Source of the DNA: Rhizobium sp.
GTDB lineage: Bacteria; Pseudomonadota; Alphaproteobacteria; Rhizobiales; Rhizobiaceae
Reading direction: 5' to 3'
Length of the DNA stretch: 64,000 bases
NCBI GenBank assembly: GCA_019739215.1
Contig: JAHHDR010000024.1
Location: 1-64,000 of the forward strand
The notes under the pieces are model-generated. The model searched no databases. It worked only from the letters and a program-made list of their open reading frames with translations, and was not told the origin of the DNA. Shown here piece by piece: positions 28,259 to 36,941 of this stretch (its first letter is position 1; every line of letters begins with the position of its first letter). The position numbers and the translations under genes were made by a program.

Positions 28259-29106
28259 GTGATACCAAGGCAACGATGAGCAGCCATCTCAAGCCGTTCC
28301 GTGACTATAAACCGGAGCATTTCCTCTGGGATGTCAGCGAGGATGGCCGCGTCGCCACGCTGATGCTGAACCGGCCGGAGCGCAAGAACCCGCTGACCTT
28401 CGAAAGCTATGCCGAGCTTCGCAACCTGTTCCGCGACCTCGTCTATGCCTCGGATGTGCGGACGGTCGTGCTGAAGGGTGCCGGCGGCAACTTCTCCTCT
28501 GGCGGCGACGTGTTCGAGATCATCGAGCCGCTGACCCGCATGGCGATGCCTGACCTGCTGGCCTTCACCCGCATGACCGGCGACCTCGTGAAGGCGATGC
28601 GCAAGTGCCCGCAGCAGATCGTCGCCGCGATCGACGGCATCTGTGCCGGTGCCGGCGCCATTCTCGCCATGGCCTCCGACCTGCGTCTCGCGACTCCAGA
28701 AGCCAAGACCGCCTTCCTGTTCACCCGCGTCGGCCTGGCCGGTGCCGACATGGGCGCCTGCGGCATCCTGCCCCGCATCATCGGCCAGGGCCGGGCGTCC
28801 GAACTGCTTTACACCGGTCGCTTCATGAGTGCCGATGAGGGCGAGCGCTGGGGATTCTTCAACGCGCTGCATGCCTCTTCCGACCTCGATGCGGCAGCGG
28901 ACAAGCTCGCCCATTCTCTCGCTGACGGCCCGTGGTTCGCGCATGGCATCACCAAGACGATGCTGAACCAGGAATGGGCGATGGGCATCGACGAGATGAT
29001 CGAATCCGAGGCCCAGGCCCAGGCGATCTGCATGGCGACCGGCGATTTCCGCCGCGCTTTCGAGGCCTTTGCCGCCAAGCAGAAACCTGTGTTCGAGGGC
29101 AACTGA
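28255..29106 (+). CDS. Enoyl-CoA hydratase/isomerase family protein
   Basis: 283 residues of the crotonase fold. The oxyanion-hole segments are visible: [12 protein letters not shown] near residue 80 and [15 protein letters not shown] near residue 127. [15 protein letters not shown] occupies the active-site region where typical hydratases have their second catalytic Glu; here the first equivalent position reads Asp/Ala, so a hydratase, hydrolase or ring-opening role is possible. The start is set by the ATGA overlap with the SDR gene. Confidence 0.88.
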   Translation: MSDTKATMSSHLKPFRDYKPEHFLWDVSEDGRVATLMLNRPERKNPLTFESYAELRNLFRDLVYASDVRTVVLKGAGGNFSSGGDVFEIIEPLTRMAMPDLLAFTRMTGDLVKAMRKCPQQIVAAIDGICAGAGAILAMASDLRLATPEAKTAFLFTRVGLAGADMGACGILPRIIGQGRASELLYTGRFMSADEGERWGFFNALHASSDLDAAADKLAHSLADGPWFAHGITKTMLNQEWAMGIDEMIESEAQAQAICMATGDFRRAFEAFAAKQKPVFEGN

Positions 29107-30275
29107 TGACCACGCTCTCCGGCCCGACCCGTGACCATCTCGACTGGCCGTTCTTCGACGCGGACCATCGTGGCGTCGCCGAAAAGCTCGATGCCTTCGC
29201 CGCATCCGGCGCTCTGGCGTCGGTCGACCACCATGACGTCGACAAGGCCTGCCGCGCGCTGGTCAAGGCGCTGGGGAATGCCGGCCTGCTTGGGCTCGCC
29301 ACCGGCGATGCCGGCCGCTCGGCAATCGATTCCCGCTCGGTCTGCCTCGCGCGCGAAACGCTCGCCTGGCATGACGGGCTCGCGGATTTTGCTTTTGCCA
29401 TGCAGGGGCTCGGCACCGGCGCGATCGGGCTGTCGGGATCTGAAGAGTTGAAGGCCGCAGTGCTGACCAAGGTCACATCGGGCGAATGGATCTCGGCCTT
29501 CGCCCTCTCCGAAAAGGAGGCCGGCTCCGATGTCGCGGCCATGGCCTGCGCCGCGCGCGCCGATGGCGACGCCTACGTGCTCGACGGCGAGAAGACCTGG
29601 ATTTCCAATGGCGGCATCGCCGATGTCTACACGGTCTTCGCCCGCACCGGCGAGGCGCCCGGCACGCGCGGCATCTCCGCCTTCGTCGTCTTCGCCGACG
29701 ATCCCGGCTTCTCCATCGCCGAGCGTATCGAGGTGATCGCGCCGCATCCGCTGGCGACGATCCGCTTCGACGCCTGCCGCATTCCCGCCTCGCGGCGGCT
29801 CGGCGCGCCCGGCGAGGGCTTCAAGATCGCGATGCGCACGCTCGACATCTTCCGCGCCTCGGTCGCCGCCGCCGCGCTCGGCTTTGCCCGCCGCGCCCTC
29901 GATGAGAGCCTGGCGCATGCGAAGGCGCGAAAAATGTTCGGCGCGACGCTGGGCGACCTGCAACTGACCCAGGCGACGCTCGGCGACATGGCGACCGGCA
30001 TCGATGCCGCCGCCCTGCTCACCTACCGCGCCGCCTGGCGCCGCGACGCGCAGAAGCTCACGACCACCAAGGAAGCCGCCATGGCCAAGATGACGGCGAC
30101 CGAGACCGCGCAATCCGTGATCGACCGCGCCGTCCAGCTCTTCGGCGGCCGCGGCGTCCGCTCGGGCGAGATCGTCGAAAGCCTCTATCGCGAAATCCGC
30201 GCGCTCAGGATCTACGAGGGCGCCACCGAAGTGCAGAAGCTGATCGTCGCCCGTGAACTGATGAAGGGGGCGTAA
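29106..30275 (+). CDS. Acyl-CoA dehydrogenase
   Basis: FAD-dependent alpha,beta-desaturase of acyl-CoA thioesters, 389 residues. Visible: the FAD-binding segment [21 protein letters not shown], and near the C-terminus [17 protein letters not shown], where the Glu of YEG is the usual catalytic base of this family. The start overlaps the hydratase stop by one base. In this operon it would oxidise the partly reduced ring or ring-opened CoA ester. Confidence 0.92.
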   Translation: MTTLSGPTRDHLDWPFFDADHRGVAEKLDAFAASGALASVDHHDVDKACRALVKALGNAGLLGLATGDAGRSAIDSRSVCLARETLAWHDGLADFAFAMQGLGTGAIGLSGSEELKAAVLTKVTSGEWISAFALSEKEAGSDVAAMACAARADGDAYVLDGEKTWISNGGIADVYTVFARTGEAPGTRGISAFVVFADDPGFSIAERIEVIAPHPLATIRFDACRIPASRRLGAPGEGFKIAMRTLDIFRASVAAAALGFARRALDESLAHAKARKMFGATLGDLQLTQATLGDMATGIDAAALLTYRAAWRRDAQKLTTTKEAAMAKMTATETAQSVIDRAVQLFGGRGVRSGEIVESLYREIRALRIYEGATEVQKLIVARELMKGA

Positions 30276-30281
30276 GGCGCG

Positions 30282-30710
30282 ATGTTCTCCAAGACCTATC
30301 CCCTCCGTTTCGGTGATTGCGACCCCTCGGGCATCGCCTATTACCCGTCCTATCTCCGGATTCTGGATGGCGCGATCGAGGATTTCTTCACCGCCCTCGA
30401 CGCCCCGCGCGACCGGATGACGGGCGCGATGCGGATGGGCACGCCAACGGTGACGATGAACCTCGTGTTCCAGCGCCCCGGTTATCAGGGCGACGATCTC
30501 GTGATCGATATCCGCGTCATCCGCCTGGGCCGTTCATCCGTGGATCTCGCCCATACCGTCTCTGCCCGTGGCGAGACCCTGTTCACGGCCGCCCACAGGC
30601 TGGTCGCCACCTCGCTCGAAACCCACACCTCCTGCGCCTGGCCGGACGCGCTCCGCGCCGCGCTCACCCATCACCTGGAGAAGACGCATGCACACGATCC
30701 TGCAACCTGA
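30282..30710 (+). CDS. 4-hydroxybenzoyl-CoA thioesterase-like hotdog protein
   Basis: 142 residues. [15 protein letters not shown] near the N-terminus contains the Asp (residue 15) that is catalytic in Pseudomonas-type 4-hydroxybenzoyl-CoA thioesterase. It probably releases CoA from dead-end thioesters, recycling CoA in the aminobenzoyl-CoA pathway. Six bases after the dehydrogenase stop; its last 23 bases overlap the RidA start. The first 47 bases are duplicated in the palindrome, and the rest of the gene is single-copy within the window. Confidence 0.9.
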   Translation: MFSKTYPLRFGDCDPSGIAYYPSYLRILDGAIEDFFTALDAPRDRMTGAMRMGTPTVTMNLVFQRPGYQGDDLVIDIRVIRLGRSSVDLAHTVSARGETLFTAAHRLVATSLETHTSCAWPDALRAALTHHLEKTHAHDPAT

Positions 30711-31086
30711 GGGCTGGGCGCGGCCGATCGGCTATGCCAATGGCGTCGAGGCGCAAGGCCGGCTCGTGTTCGTCGGCGGCCAGATCGGCTGGAACGGCCA
30801 GTGCCAGTTCGAGACCGACGATTTTGTCGGCCAGGTGCGGCAGACGCTGGAAAATGTCGTCGCCGTCGTTCGGGCGGCCGGCGGCGAGCCGCGGCACATC
30901 ACTTCGATGACGTGGTATTTCACCGACAAGAAGGAATACCTCGCCAATCTCAAGGGCATCGGCCAGGCCTATCGCGAGGTGATCGGCAAGCATTTCCCGG
31001 CCATGGCGGCCGTCCAGGTCGTGGCGCTGGTCGAGGACCGCGCCAAGATCGAGATCCAGGCCCACGCCGTCATACCGGAATCGTGA
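30688..31086 (+). CDS. RidA-family (YjgF/UK114) imine deaminase-like protein
   Basis: 132 residues of the RidA fold, with [11 protein letters not shown] near residue 33 and [13 protein letters not shown] at the end. The latter keeps the Arg and Glu positions expected for enamine/imine hydrolysis in active RidA proteins. The 2-aminobenzoyl-CoA route produces an aminated, partly reduced ring, so an imine hydrolase to release ammonia makes good sense here. The start lies inside the thioesterase gene, implying coupling. Confidence 0.88.
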   Translation: MHTILQPEGWARPIGYANGVEAQGRLVFVGGQIGWNGQCQFETDDFVGQVRQTLENVVAVVRAAGGEPRHITSMTWYFTDKKEYLANLKGIGQAYREVIGKHFPAMAAVQVVALVEDRAKIEIQAHAVIPES

Positions 31087-31088
31087 CG

Positions 31089-33080
31089 ATGACTGGATCG
31101 GACGCCGCGCTGGATTTCTCGGACAGCGTCACAGGGCAGGTCGTTGATGGCGTGCTGGTGGTGACGATCGACAACCCACCCGTCAATGCCGCCTCGACGG
31201 CGATGCGCGCCGGATTGTCCGGTGCCATCGCGCATGCCAATGGCAGCGCCGACATCGGCGCCGTCATCATCACCGGCGCGGGCAGGATCTTCGTCGGCGG
31301 CGCCGACATCACCGAATTCGGCAAGCCGCCCGTCGATCCTGTGCTGCCCGATGTCTGCCGGCAGATCGAGGATTCCGGCAAGCCCGTGATCGCGGCGCTC
31401 AACGGTGCGGCGCTCGGCGGCGGGCTGGAGATCGCGCTCGCCTGCCACCACCGGATTGCTGCCGCCACTGCGAGCGTTGCCTTTCCCGAAGTCAAGCTCG
31501 GAGTGGTGCCTGGCGCCGGAGGAACGCAGCGCCTGCCGCGCCTGACCGGCGTGCCCGTCGCCATAGACCTTATTGGCACAGGTCGCAGCGTGAAGGCCAG
31601 CGAAGCGCTGTCGCTCGGGATCGTGGATGAAGTCGCGGAGGACGATGCGGTTGCGCGCGCGATCGCACTTGTGCGGGCCGGCGCCGCCACAGTCCGCCGA
31701 ACCGGAAGTATCCCGGTTCCTCAGGCGGCGGATGACGCGATCGAGGCCGCATCGCGCAAGATCACCGCCAGGGCGCGCGGACAGGTGGCGCCGGGCGAAG
31801 CCATCCGCCTCGTTGCCGCCGCGCGGGCGATGACACTCGACACCGGCCTCGCGGAAGAGCGTGCCACCTTCCTGCGTCTGAAGGATTCCGAACAGGCGGC
31901 GGCGCTCCGCCATGTTTTCTTCGCCGAGCGCGAGGCGGCGAAGGTCGCCGACCTCGAGGGCGTGGCGCCGCGCGCTGTTTCTGCGGTCGGCATCGTCGGC
32001 ACCGGCCTGATGGGTTCCGGCATCGCCGTCGCAGCCCTGGACGCCGGCTACGCGGTGATAGGCGTGGAACAGGGCGAGGAGGCCGCGCAGAAGGGCCTCG
32101 AGCGGATCACGGCCATTCTGGAGCGCAACAGGGCATCCGGCCGCATCGACGCCGCCGGGCTCGCCGACCGCCTGTCGCGCCTTTCCGTCAAGGGTTCGCT
32201 CGATGCGCTGGCCGACGCAGATCTCGTCATCGAGGCGGTCTTCGACGATCTCGCGGTCAAGAGCGAGCTCTTCCGGACGCTGGACGGCATCCTGCGCCCG
32301 GATGCGATTCTCGCCACCAACACATCCTATCTCGACCCCGACCGGATCGCCGCCGTCACCGCGCGTCCGGGCCGCATTCTCGGCCTGCATTTCTTCTCGC
32401 CGGCCAACATCATGCGGCTTGTCGAGGTGGTCCGCTGCGCCGAGACCGCGCCCGACGTCCTCGCCACCGGCTTTGCCGTGGCGAAGCGGATGCGCAAGCT
32501 GCCGATCCTGTCGGGCGTCACCGAAGGCTTCATCGGCAACCGCATCTTCTCCGCCTATCGCCGCGAGGCCGAGTTTCTCGTCGAGGACGGTGCCGAGCCG
32601 CAGGAGATCGATGCGGCCATGGAAGATTTCGGCTTCGCCATGGGGCCATTCTCCGTCTTCGACCTGGCAGGCCTCGAAATCGCCTGGGCGCGTCGCAAGC
32701 GCCAGGCGGCGGACCGCGACCCGCAAGAGCGCTATGTCGACATCGCCGACCGGCTCTGCGAAGCCGGCCGCTTCGGCCAGAAATCCGGCAAGGGCTGGTA
32801 CAGCTACGAAGGCGGCCGGAAGGCCGTCGATCCGGACGTAACCGCGATCATCGCGGCGTCACGGGCTGCAAAGTCGATTGTGCCACGGCGTGTCGACAAG
32901 GACGAGATCGTCACCCGCCTGCTAGCCGCGATGGCGGCGGAAGGCGAGCGGCTGCTGGCGGAAGGCATCGCCGCACGGGCGAGCGACATCGACCTTGTGC
33001 TGATCAATGGCTACGGCTTTCCGGCCCACAAGGGTGGGCCGATGTTCCTCGCCAAAGCGGGCGCCGGCGCTGCGAGGTAA
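31089..33080 (+). CDS. Fused enoyl-CoA hydratase/3-hydroxyacyl-CoA dehydrogenase (FadB/FadJ-like)
   Basis: 663 residues. The N-terminal crotonase half shows [13 protein letters not shown] and [17 protein letters not shown], then [19 protein letters not shown]. The dehydrogenase half begins near residue 298 with the NAD motif [14 protein letters not shown] and has [22 protein letters not shown] and a C-terminal domain ending [13 protein letters not shown]. It carries out hydration and NAD-dependent oxidation in beta-oxidation. It stops soon after the GGPMF motif, a little shorter than relatives that continue for some tens of residues; neither other frame continues the domain. Last gene of the operon. 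Confidence 0.92.
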   Translation: MTGSDAALDFSDSVTGQVVDGVLVVTIDNPPVNAASTAMRAGLSGAIAHANGSADIGAVIITGAGRIFVGGADITEFGKPPVDPVLPDVCRQIEDSGKPVIAALNGAALGGGLEIALACHHRIAAATASVAFPEVKLGVVPGAGGTQRLPRLTGVPVAIDLIGTGRSVKASEALSLGIVDEVAEDDAVARAIALVRAGAATVRRTGSIPVPQAADDAIEAASRKITARARGQVAPGEAIRLVAAARAMTLDTGLAEERATFLRLKDSEQAAALRHVFFAEREAAKVADLEGVAPRAVSAVGIVGTGLMGSGIAVAALDAGYAVIGVEQGEEAAQKGLERITAILERNRASGRIDAAGLADRLSRLSVKGSLDALADADLVIEAVFDDLAVKSELFRTLDGILRPDAILATNTSYLDPDRIAAVTARPGRILGLHFFSPANIMRLVEVVRCAETAPDVLATGFAVAKRMRKLPILSGVTEGFIGNRIFSAYRREAEFLVEDGAEPQEIDAAMEDFGFAMGPFSVFDLAGLEIAWARRKRQAADRDPQERYVDIADRLCEAGRFGQKSGKGWYSYEGGRKAVDPDVTAIIAASRAAKSIVPRRVDKDEIVTRLLAAMAAEGERLLAEGIAARASDIDLVLINGYGFPAHKGGPMFLAKAGAGAAR

Positions 33081-33374
33081 CCAAAGGCGAGCGCGCGCGG
33101 CGCGAACATGCGCTGTGGATAAGCCGACCGGTGCAAGCAAAGGATCATGCCGACGAAAGAAGCGCCGCACCTGAGAGAAGGGCGCGCGAGGTCGGCTCGC
33201 CAGGACCTGCCATGTCATTGCAGCGGCTTATAAGCCTGCAAGATATCTCACTTCAAATTCGCCTGCTTGGTCCGCCGGGGCTTCATCGAACCATGGATCG
33301 ACGACCATGGAGTTTCCGCTTGCTGCTTCCATATCGCTACACTAATCTTTGGCAGCAACTTGGAGACGCTCAGC
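33081..33374. other. Non-coding stretch at the end of the catabolic cluster
   Basis: No convincing gene. The base composition falls after 33240. A perfect 12-bp palindrome GGCTTATAAGCC (33225-33236) is present, without a T-run. The stretch marks the switch from the high-GC operon to the lower-GC gene that follows. Confidence 0.5.
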
Positions 33375-34250
33375 ATGAACGCGTTGACCGTGAAGTTTGC
33401 CGCCGTAGCACTTTGTTTAAGCTTTGTGTCCGGCCTCGCCGGACCGGGGCAGGCCCAGTCTAACGAAGCATGGAAAATCACGACCCGGCAATCTGATGCC
33501 GTAGCCGAAACCCGTATCGGCAGTATACATGTGAGCTTGCATGGACGATGCAAATCCGGCAGTGCTAAGGTAACCATTAATTTGGAAGGCTATTCCGGCA
33601 ACGCCTTGGGGAAGACAGATCAGGTCGATCGGCAGGTTGTTTTTGTCTCCGAATCTCAAGACGGAGGCAGGGTCGAACACCGAGGCGAAATGTTCCTGTT
33701 CGGCAACGAAGTCGCCATGCGAGACCCCCTTCCAACGCCTGTCGTAGATCGCCTCGCAATATCCAATCGGCTGTCGATACGAAACACCTCGGGCCAATCG
33801 ATCGTGACGGTCTCTCTCGGCGGCATTCGACGGTTTACCGACCATATCGATAGACTTTGCGGCCCCGGCGGCAAGCAGGCTCAGGCTCAGACCACCTCCG
33901 GCACGAAGGCAAACCTTGGCTTAAGCGCCGGTCCACATTGCTTCGTTGACGGCTTTACTCGATTGAAAATCATCTTGAGACGCAATGGTGACGCGAATTT
34001 CGATCTTGTCACCTCTTCACCATCAACTCATGTGTGTGCCTTGGCCGGCCAAGCCAAGCGGGTGAAAGCTGGATGGCGTTATACTGAAACACTCCACGAG
34101 GGAGCAAAATGCCGCTTTGACATCCTGCTGGATGCGAGCGGCAATGTGCGGTTCAATGACGAAGATGCGAATTGCAAGAGACGGTACTGCGGTGAGAGAG
34201 CTTTCTTCGAAGACGTCACGCTTGGAGCGAAGCACAGAAAGCGATGCTAG
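33375..34250 (+). CDS. Secreted protein of unknown function, lower GC
   Basis: 291 residues from ATG 33375. Residues 1-29 are a signal peptide ending GQAQ-S. The mature protein has six or more Cys, several in the last 60 residues (C..RRYCGERAFFEDV...RKRC), suggesting disulfides in the periplasm or outside the cell. I recognise no family. Codon use and GC are clearly lower than in the neighbours, suggesting recent acquisition. It stands alone between the catabolic operon and tRNA-Arg. Confidence 0.7.
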   Translation: MNALTVKFAAVALCLSFVSGLAGPGQAQSNEAWKITTRQSDAVAETRIGSIHVSLHGRCKSGSAKVTINLEGYSGNALGKTDQVDRQVVFVSESQDGGRVEHRGEMFLFGNEVAMRDPLPTPVVDRLAISNRLSIRNTSGQSIVTVSLGGIRRFTDHIDRLCGPGGKQAQAQTTSGTKANLGLSAGPHCFVDGFTRLKIILRRNGDANFDLVTSSPSTHVCALAGQAKRVKAGWRYTETLHEGAKCRFDILLDASGNVRFNDEDANCKRRYCGERAFFEDVTLGAKHRKRC

Positions 34251-34419
34251 ACAGGACTCCGAAATACCGTACGGCATCTATCAGCAATATTGAGTGCGCT
34301 ACGAACCTTCTGCGTTGCTCCGTTGCTTAATCATCTGTTCGATTTTCAAACCAAGGGATTGCCGGGCAGCCCAGCGCCGACCAGGGGCTGCTCAGAACAG
34401 TTCGCATTTGTTGAGGAAG

Positions 34420-34496
34420 TGGCGCACCCGGAACGATTCGAACGTCCGACCCTCAGATTCGTAGTCTGATGCTCTATCCAGCTGAGCTACGGGTGC
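34420..34496 (-). tRNA. tRNA-Arg (anticodon ACG)
   Basis: 77 nt on the minus strand with encoded CCA. The 7-bp acceptor pairs GCACCCG with CGGGTGC, the anticodon loop reads CTACGAA between TCAGA and TCTGA, and the T-loop contains GTTCGAATC. The ACG anticodon is the Arg species normally edited to ICG. Its 3' end points towards the low-GC gene and catabolic cluster, the side on which tRNA-targeting elements integrate. Confidence 0.97.
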
Positions 34497-34629
34497 GTGT
34501 CGCAGGCACAGGCCTGTTGGCCGGCTGCGAGGCGATCCACTAAATCGTTATGTCCGGAAATGCAAGCGACTTGATGAAATTTTTTGGCCGGGCGTGAAAA
34601 TACGGGGCCGTCGGGGCAGCGCCGGGGGG

Positions 34630-36099
34630 TCATGCGGAGACGGCGCGGTCCGGCACGACGAAGGCGAAGCGGGTGCCGCGGTCGGGCTTGTCCTCCAGGG
34701 TGATCTCGCCGCCGTGGGCTTCGATCAGTTCGCGGGCGATGGCGAGGCCGAGGCCGACGCCGCCGGCGCGCACCGAGCCGCGGAAGGCGGCGAAGAGGTT
34801 GTCGCGGGCCTTGGGCGGCATGCCGGGGCCGTTGTCGTCGACGGTGACCCGCACCCGATCGCCCTGGCGCTGGGCGGCGACAATAATGCGTGGCTCGGGA
34901 TTGTCGTCCGCCTCGATCGCCTGCACCGCGTTACGGCAGAGATTATAGAGCACGCGGAAGATCTGTTCCGGATCGGCATCGATATCGAGGCCCTCGGCCA
35001 TCTCGATGCGGAAGGCCGTGGGCGTGTCGACGCCAAGGCCGAGGATTTCGGCGGTATCCTCGACCAGGGGCCGGAGCGGGATGCGCGCCCGGCGCGGCTC
35101 AGTCTCGCTGGCGCGGCCGTAGGACAGCACCTCCGACGAATAGCCGATGGCGCGCCCCAGCGTGCGGACGAGCTTGGATGACAGCCCCCGCGCCACCGGG
35201 TCGCCGGCATCGGCCAGGCGATCGGACATGAGCTGCGCCGAGGACAGGATGTTGCGCATGTCGTGGTTGATCTTCGACACAGCCAGGCCGAGATCGGCGA
35301 GGTTCTTCTGCTGGCGCAGCGTGCGCTGCAGGTCGCCCTGCATCGCCGCGAGGTGGCGGGCGGCAAGCGCGAGTTCGTCCGTGCCCCGCGGCGGCTGGAC
35401 GATCGCCCGGGGATTGGCCGGATCGTCGGCAAAGGCCTGCATGCTGGCCGTCATCCGCGCGATCGGCCGGATCAGCGTGCGGTTGATGGCGAAGAAGATC
35501 ATCGAAGCTGTGATGAAGGAGATGATGACGGTGAAGAGGAGGATCTCCTGCGTGTAGACGATCATCGCCTTGCGCAGGGCGCGGTCGGACATGACGAGCT
35601 CGATCGACATGCCGCTCTCCCCCCACGGGGCCGCGCACGCTGAAGACCTCGTTGCCGCCGAAGAGCAGGGTGGAAAAACGCAGCCCCCGCATCGGCGAGG
35701 AAAATCGCGATCCGAAAGGTCATATTGCGCATTGACGCTGGGGGGAACTTCCGAGACCACGATCATGCGGGTGATGTCGGCCTTGTGCAGCGCGATCGCC
35801 TTGGTGCCCGTCGCCATCAGCGCATCGTCCTGCAACGGCCGCGGCAGTTCGACCTTGGGCAGGCCGTCGACGATGATGGCGGCGGCGGCGGCCGTGTTCA
35901 GCCTGTCGCGCAGCCAGGAGAGGCGCATGTCGGTGATCGACGGCACGAAGATCAGGATTTCCGCGAGGACCACGAAAATCACCGTCAGCAGCAGAAGCTT
36001 GGTCGACAGTCGCGAAGCAAGCGGCACGGCGCCAATCTCCGCCGGCGAAAGCCGCTGCGCCGTCTTGACCGCTTTGTCCCACACCCTGCTCCGATACAT
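34630..36099 (-). CDS. HAMP sensor histidine kinase with three apparent base insertions
   Basis: Membrane sensor kinase, 489 residues as read. A membrane span lies near residues 35-55, a periplasmic sensor region follows, then a second span (TVIISFITASMIFFAIN), a HAMP linker, an H-box KINHDMRNILSS, and ATPase motifs (NLCRNAVQ, DDNGPGM, GVGLGLAI). About 30 residues before MSIELVMSD are out of frame. Removing one base each from 35701-35704 (A4), 35674-35678 (A5) and 35619-35624 (C6) gives a continuous DFLADAGAAFSTLLFGGNEVF-like segment (split here), so three +1 errors that restore frame are likely. No cognate response regulator is adjacent. Confidence 0.85.
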   Translation of the reverse strand: MYRSRVWDKAVKTAQRLSPAEIGAVPLASRLSTKLLLLTVIFVVLAEILIFVPSITDMRLSWLRDRLNTAAAAAIIVDGLPKVELPRPLQDDALMATGTKAIALHKADITRMIVVSEVPPSVNAQYDLSDRDFPRRCGGCVFPPCSSAATRSSACAAPWGESGMSIELVMSDRALRKAMIVYTQEILLFTVIISFITASMIFFAINRTLIRPIARMTASMQAFADDPANPRAIVQPPRGTDELALAARHLAAMQGDLQRTLRQQKNLADLGLAVSKINHDMRNILSSAQLMSDRLADAGDPVARGLSSKLVRTLGRAIGYSSEVLSYGRASETEPRRARIPLRPLVEDTAEILGLGVDTPTAFRIEMAEGLDIDADPEQIFRVLYNLCRNAVQAIEADDNPEPRIIVAAQRQGDRVRVTVDDNGPGMPPKARDNLFAAFRGSVRAGGVGLGLAIARELIEAHGGEITLEDKPDRGTRFAFVVPDRAVSA

Positions 36100-36249
36100 C
36101 AGCCGGATAGGAGCCAGTTCGGCTCACCATTTGCACCACCATAGCAGGCTCCAGGAAAAAACCGGCAACTTAACAAGTGTTTAGGTTTACGCGGCGACCC
36201 CTGCAGCGGTTCAGCCCCGGCCGCAAAATACTGAATTTCACGGCAGTTG

Positions 36250-36320
36250 TTGACTTTCAATGCCGGTTTCCCTATGAGACCGGCACGTCTGGAAGGCCAG
36301 TCGACCGGGAGTTTTCCCGG
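36250..36320 (+). promoter_or_regulatory. rpmH promoter and leader hairpin
   Basis: TTGACT (36250-36255), 17 bp, TATGAG (36273-36278) resembles a housekeeping promoter about 110 bp before rpmH. CCGGGA-GTTT-TCCCGG (36305-36320) would form a hairpin in the leader. The upstream part of the 291-bp gap (36100-36249) shows nothing else. Confidence 0.5.
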
Positions 36321-36390
36321 GGACAAAAGTCCGGACGAAATCAAAAACGCTAAAATTCAAGAAGGGCCGCACTCCGCGGTAACTAAATAA

Positions 36391-36531
36391 ATGGCTACGA
36401 AGCGTACCTATCAACCGTCCAAGCTTGTCCGCAAGCGCCGGCACGGTTTCCGTGCCCGCCTGTCCACCACCGGTGGACGCAAGGTCCTCGCTGCCCGCCG
36501 CAACCGCGGCCGGAAGCGGCTCTCCGCCTGA
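36391..36531 (+). CDS. rpmH: 50S ribosomal protein L34
   Basis: 46 residues, nearly all basic: [19 protein letters not shown] at the start, and [19 protein letters not shown] at the end, the family hallmark. It is a component of the large ribosomal subunit. It lies 36 bp before the RNase P protein gene, the standard rpmH-rnpA order. No strong Shine-Dalgarno is visible. Too short to be called by long-ORF criteria alone, but unmistakable. Confidence 0.98.
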   Translation: MATKRTYQPSKLVRKRRHGFRARLSTTGGRKVLAARRNRGRKRLSA

Positions 36532-36566
36532 TTGGCGGAGCCTTGCCTGACACAGAACAGAACGGA

Positions 36567-36941
36567 ATGAACCCCGGCCGGCTGAAGAGCCGGCCGGAGT
36601 TTTTGCGTATGCGGCAGGGCGAACGCCGCCGCGGCCCCTACTTCATACTCGAGGTTCTCGACCGCAAGGCGCCCGGAGAGGCACCGCGCACCGGCTTCAC
36701 CGTCACCAAGAAGCAGGGCAATTCGGTCGAGCGCAACCGAATCCGGCGGCGGCTCCGGGAAGCGGTGCGGCTGCATGGCCGGTTTGCAATGCTGCCGGGC
36801 CATGACTATGTGATCGTCGGCCATCGTGACGCGCTCGAAGCGTCATTTGAAGAATTGACAAAGGCGCTCGTTACGCGCATTGCCAGCCGGCAAAGGGACA
36901 AGAGCCGGGCACCGGGAAAGAGTGATGCAGCAAAATCGTAA
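36567..36941 (+). CDS. rnpA: Ribonuclease P protein component
   Basis: 124 residues from ATG 36567 (a TTG 24 bases earlier is an alternative). The family signature is clear: [25 protein letters not shown] around residues 50-74, preceded by [16 protein letters not shown]. It binds the RNase P RNA and helps mature tRNA 5' ends. The last 17 bases overlap the yidC start. Confidence 0.96.
   Translation: MNPGRLKSRPEFLRMRQGERRRGPYFILEVLDRKAPGEAPRTGFTVTKKQGNSVERNRIRRRLREAVRLHGRFAMLPGHDYVIVGHRDALEASFEELTKALVTRIASRQRDKSRAPGKSDAAKS

Larger units (their letters stand above)
15222..30328. repeat. Right arm of the inverted repeat (probably the native copy)
   Basis: Reverse complement of 1-15107. This arm continues without a break into the rest of its operon (thioesterase, RidA and hydratase/dehydrogenase at 30282-33080) and, through the central loop, into the expected protein sequence of the permease. 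It is therefore the likely original. No transposase, integrase or IS end lies at either arm boundary that can be seen. Confidence 0.97.

Noticed and set aside
1..30328. Composite transposon or IS-flanked inverted repeat as the cause of the palindrome
   Set aside because: No transposase, terminal inverted repeat or target duplication is visible at the centre; the arms are catabolic genes with a gene-internal junction.
33225..33236. GGCTTATAAGCC palindrome as an attachment site or terminator
   Set aside because: Only 12 bp, no T-run, no second copy seen near the tRNA, and no integrase in the window.
33267..33374. Longer N-terminus for the low-GC secreted protein
   Set aside because: The extra 36 residues precede a clear signal peptide at 33375 and have no ribosome site, so the later start is preferred.
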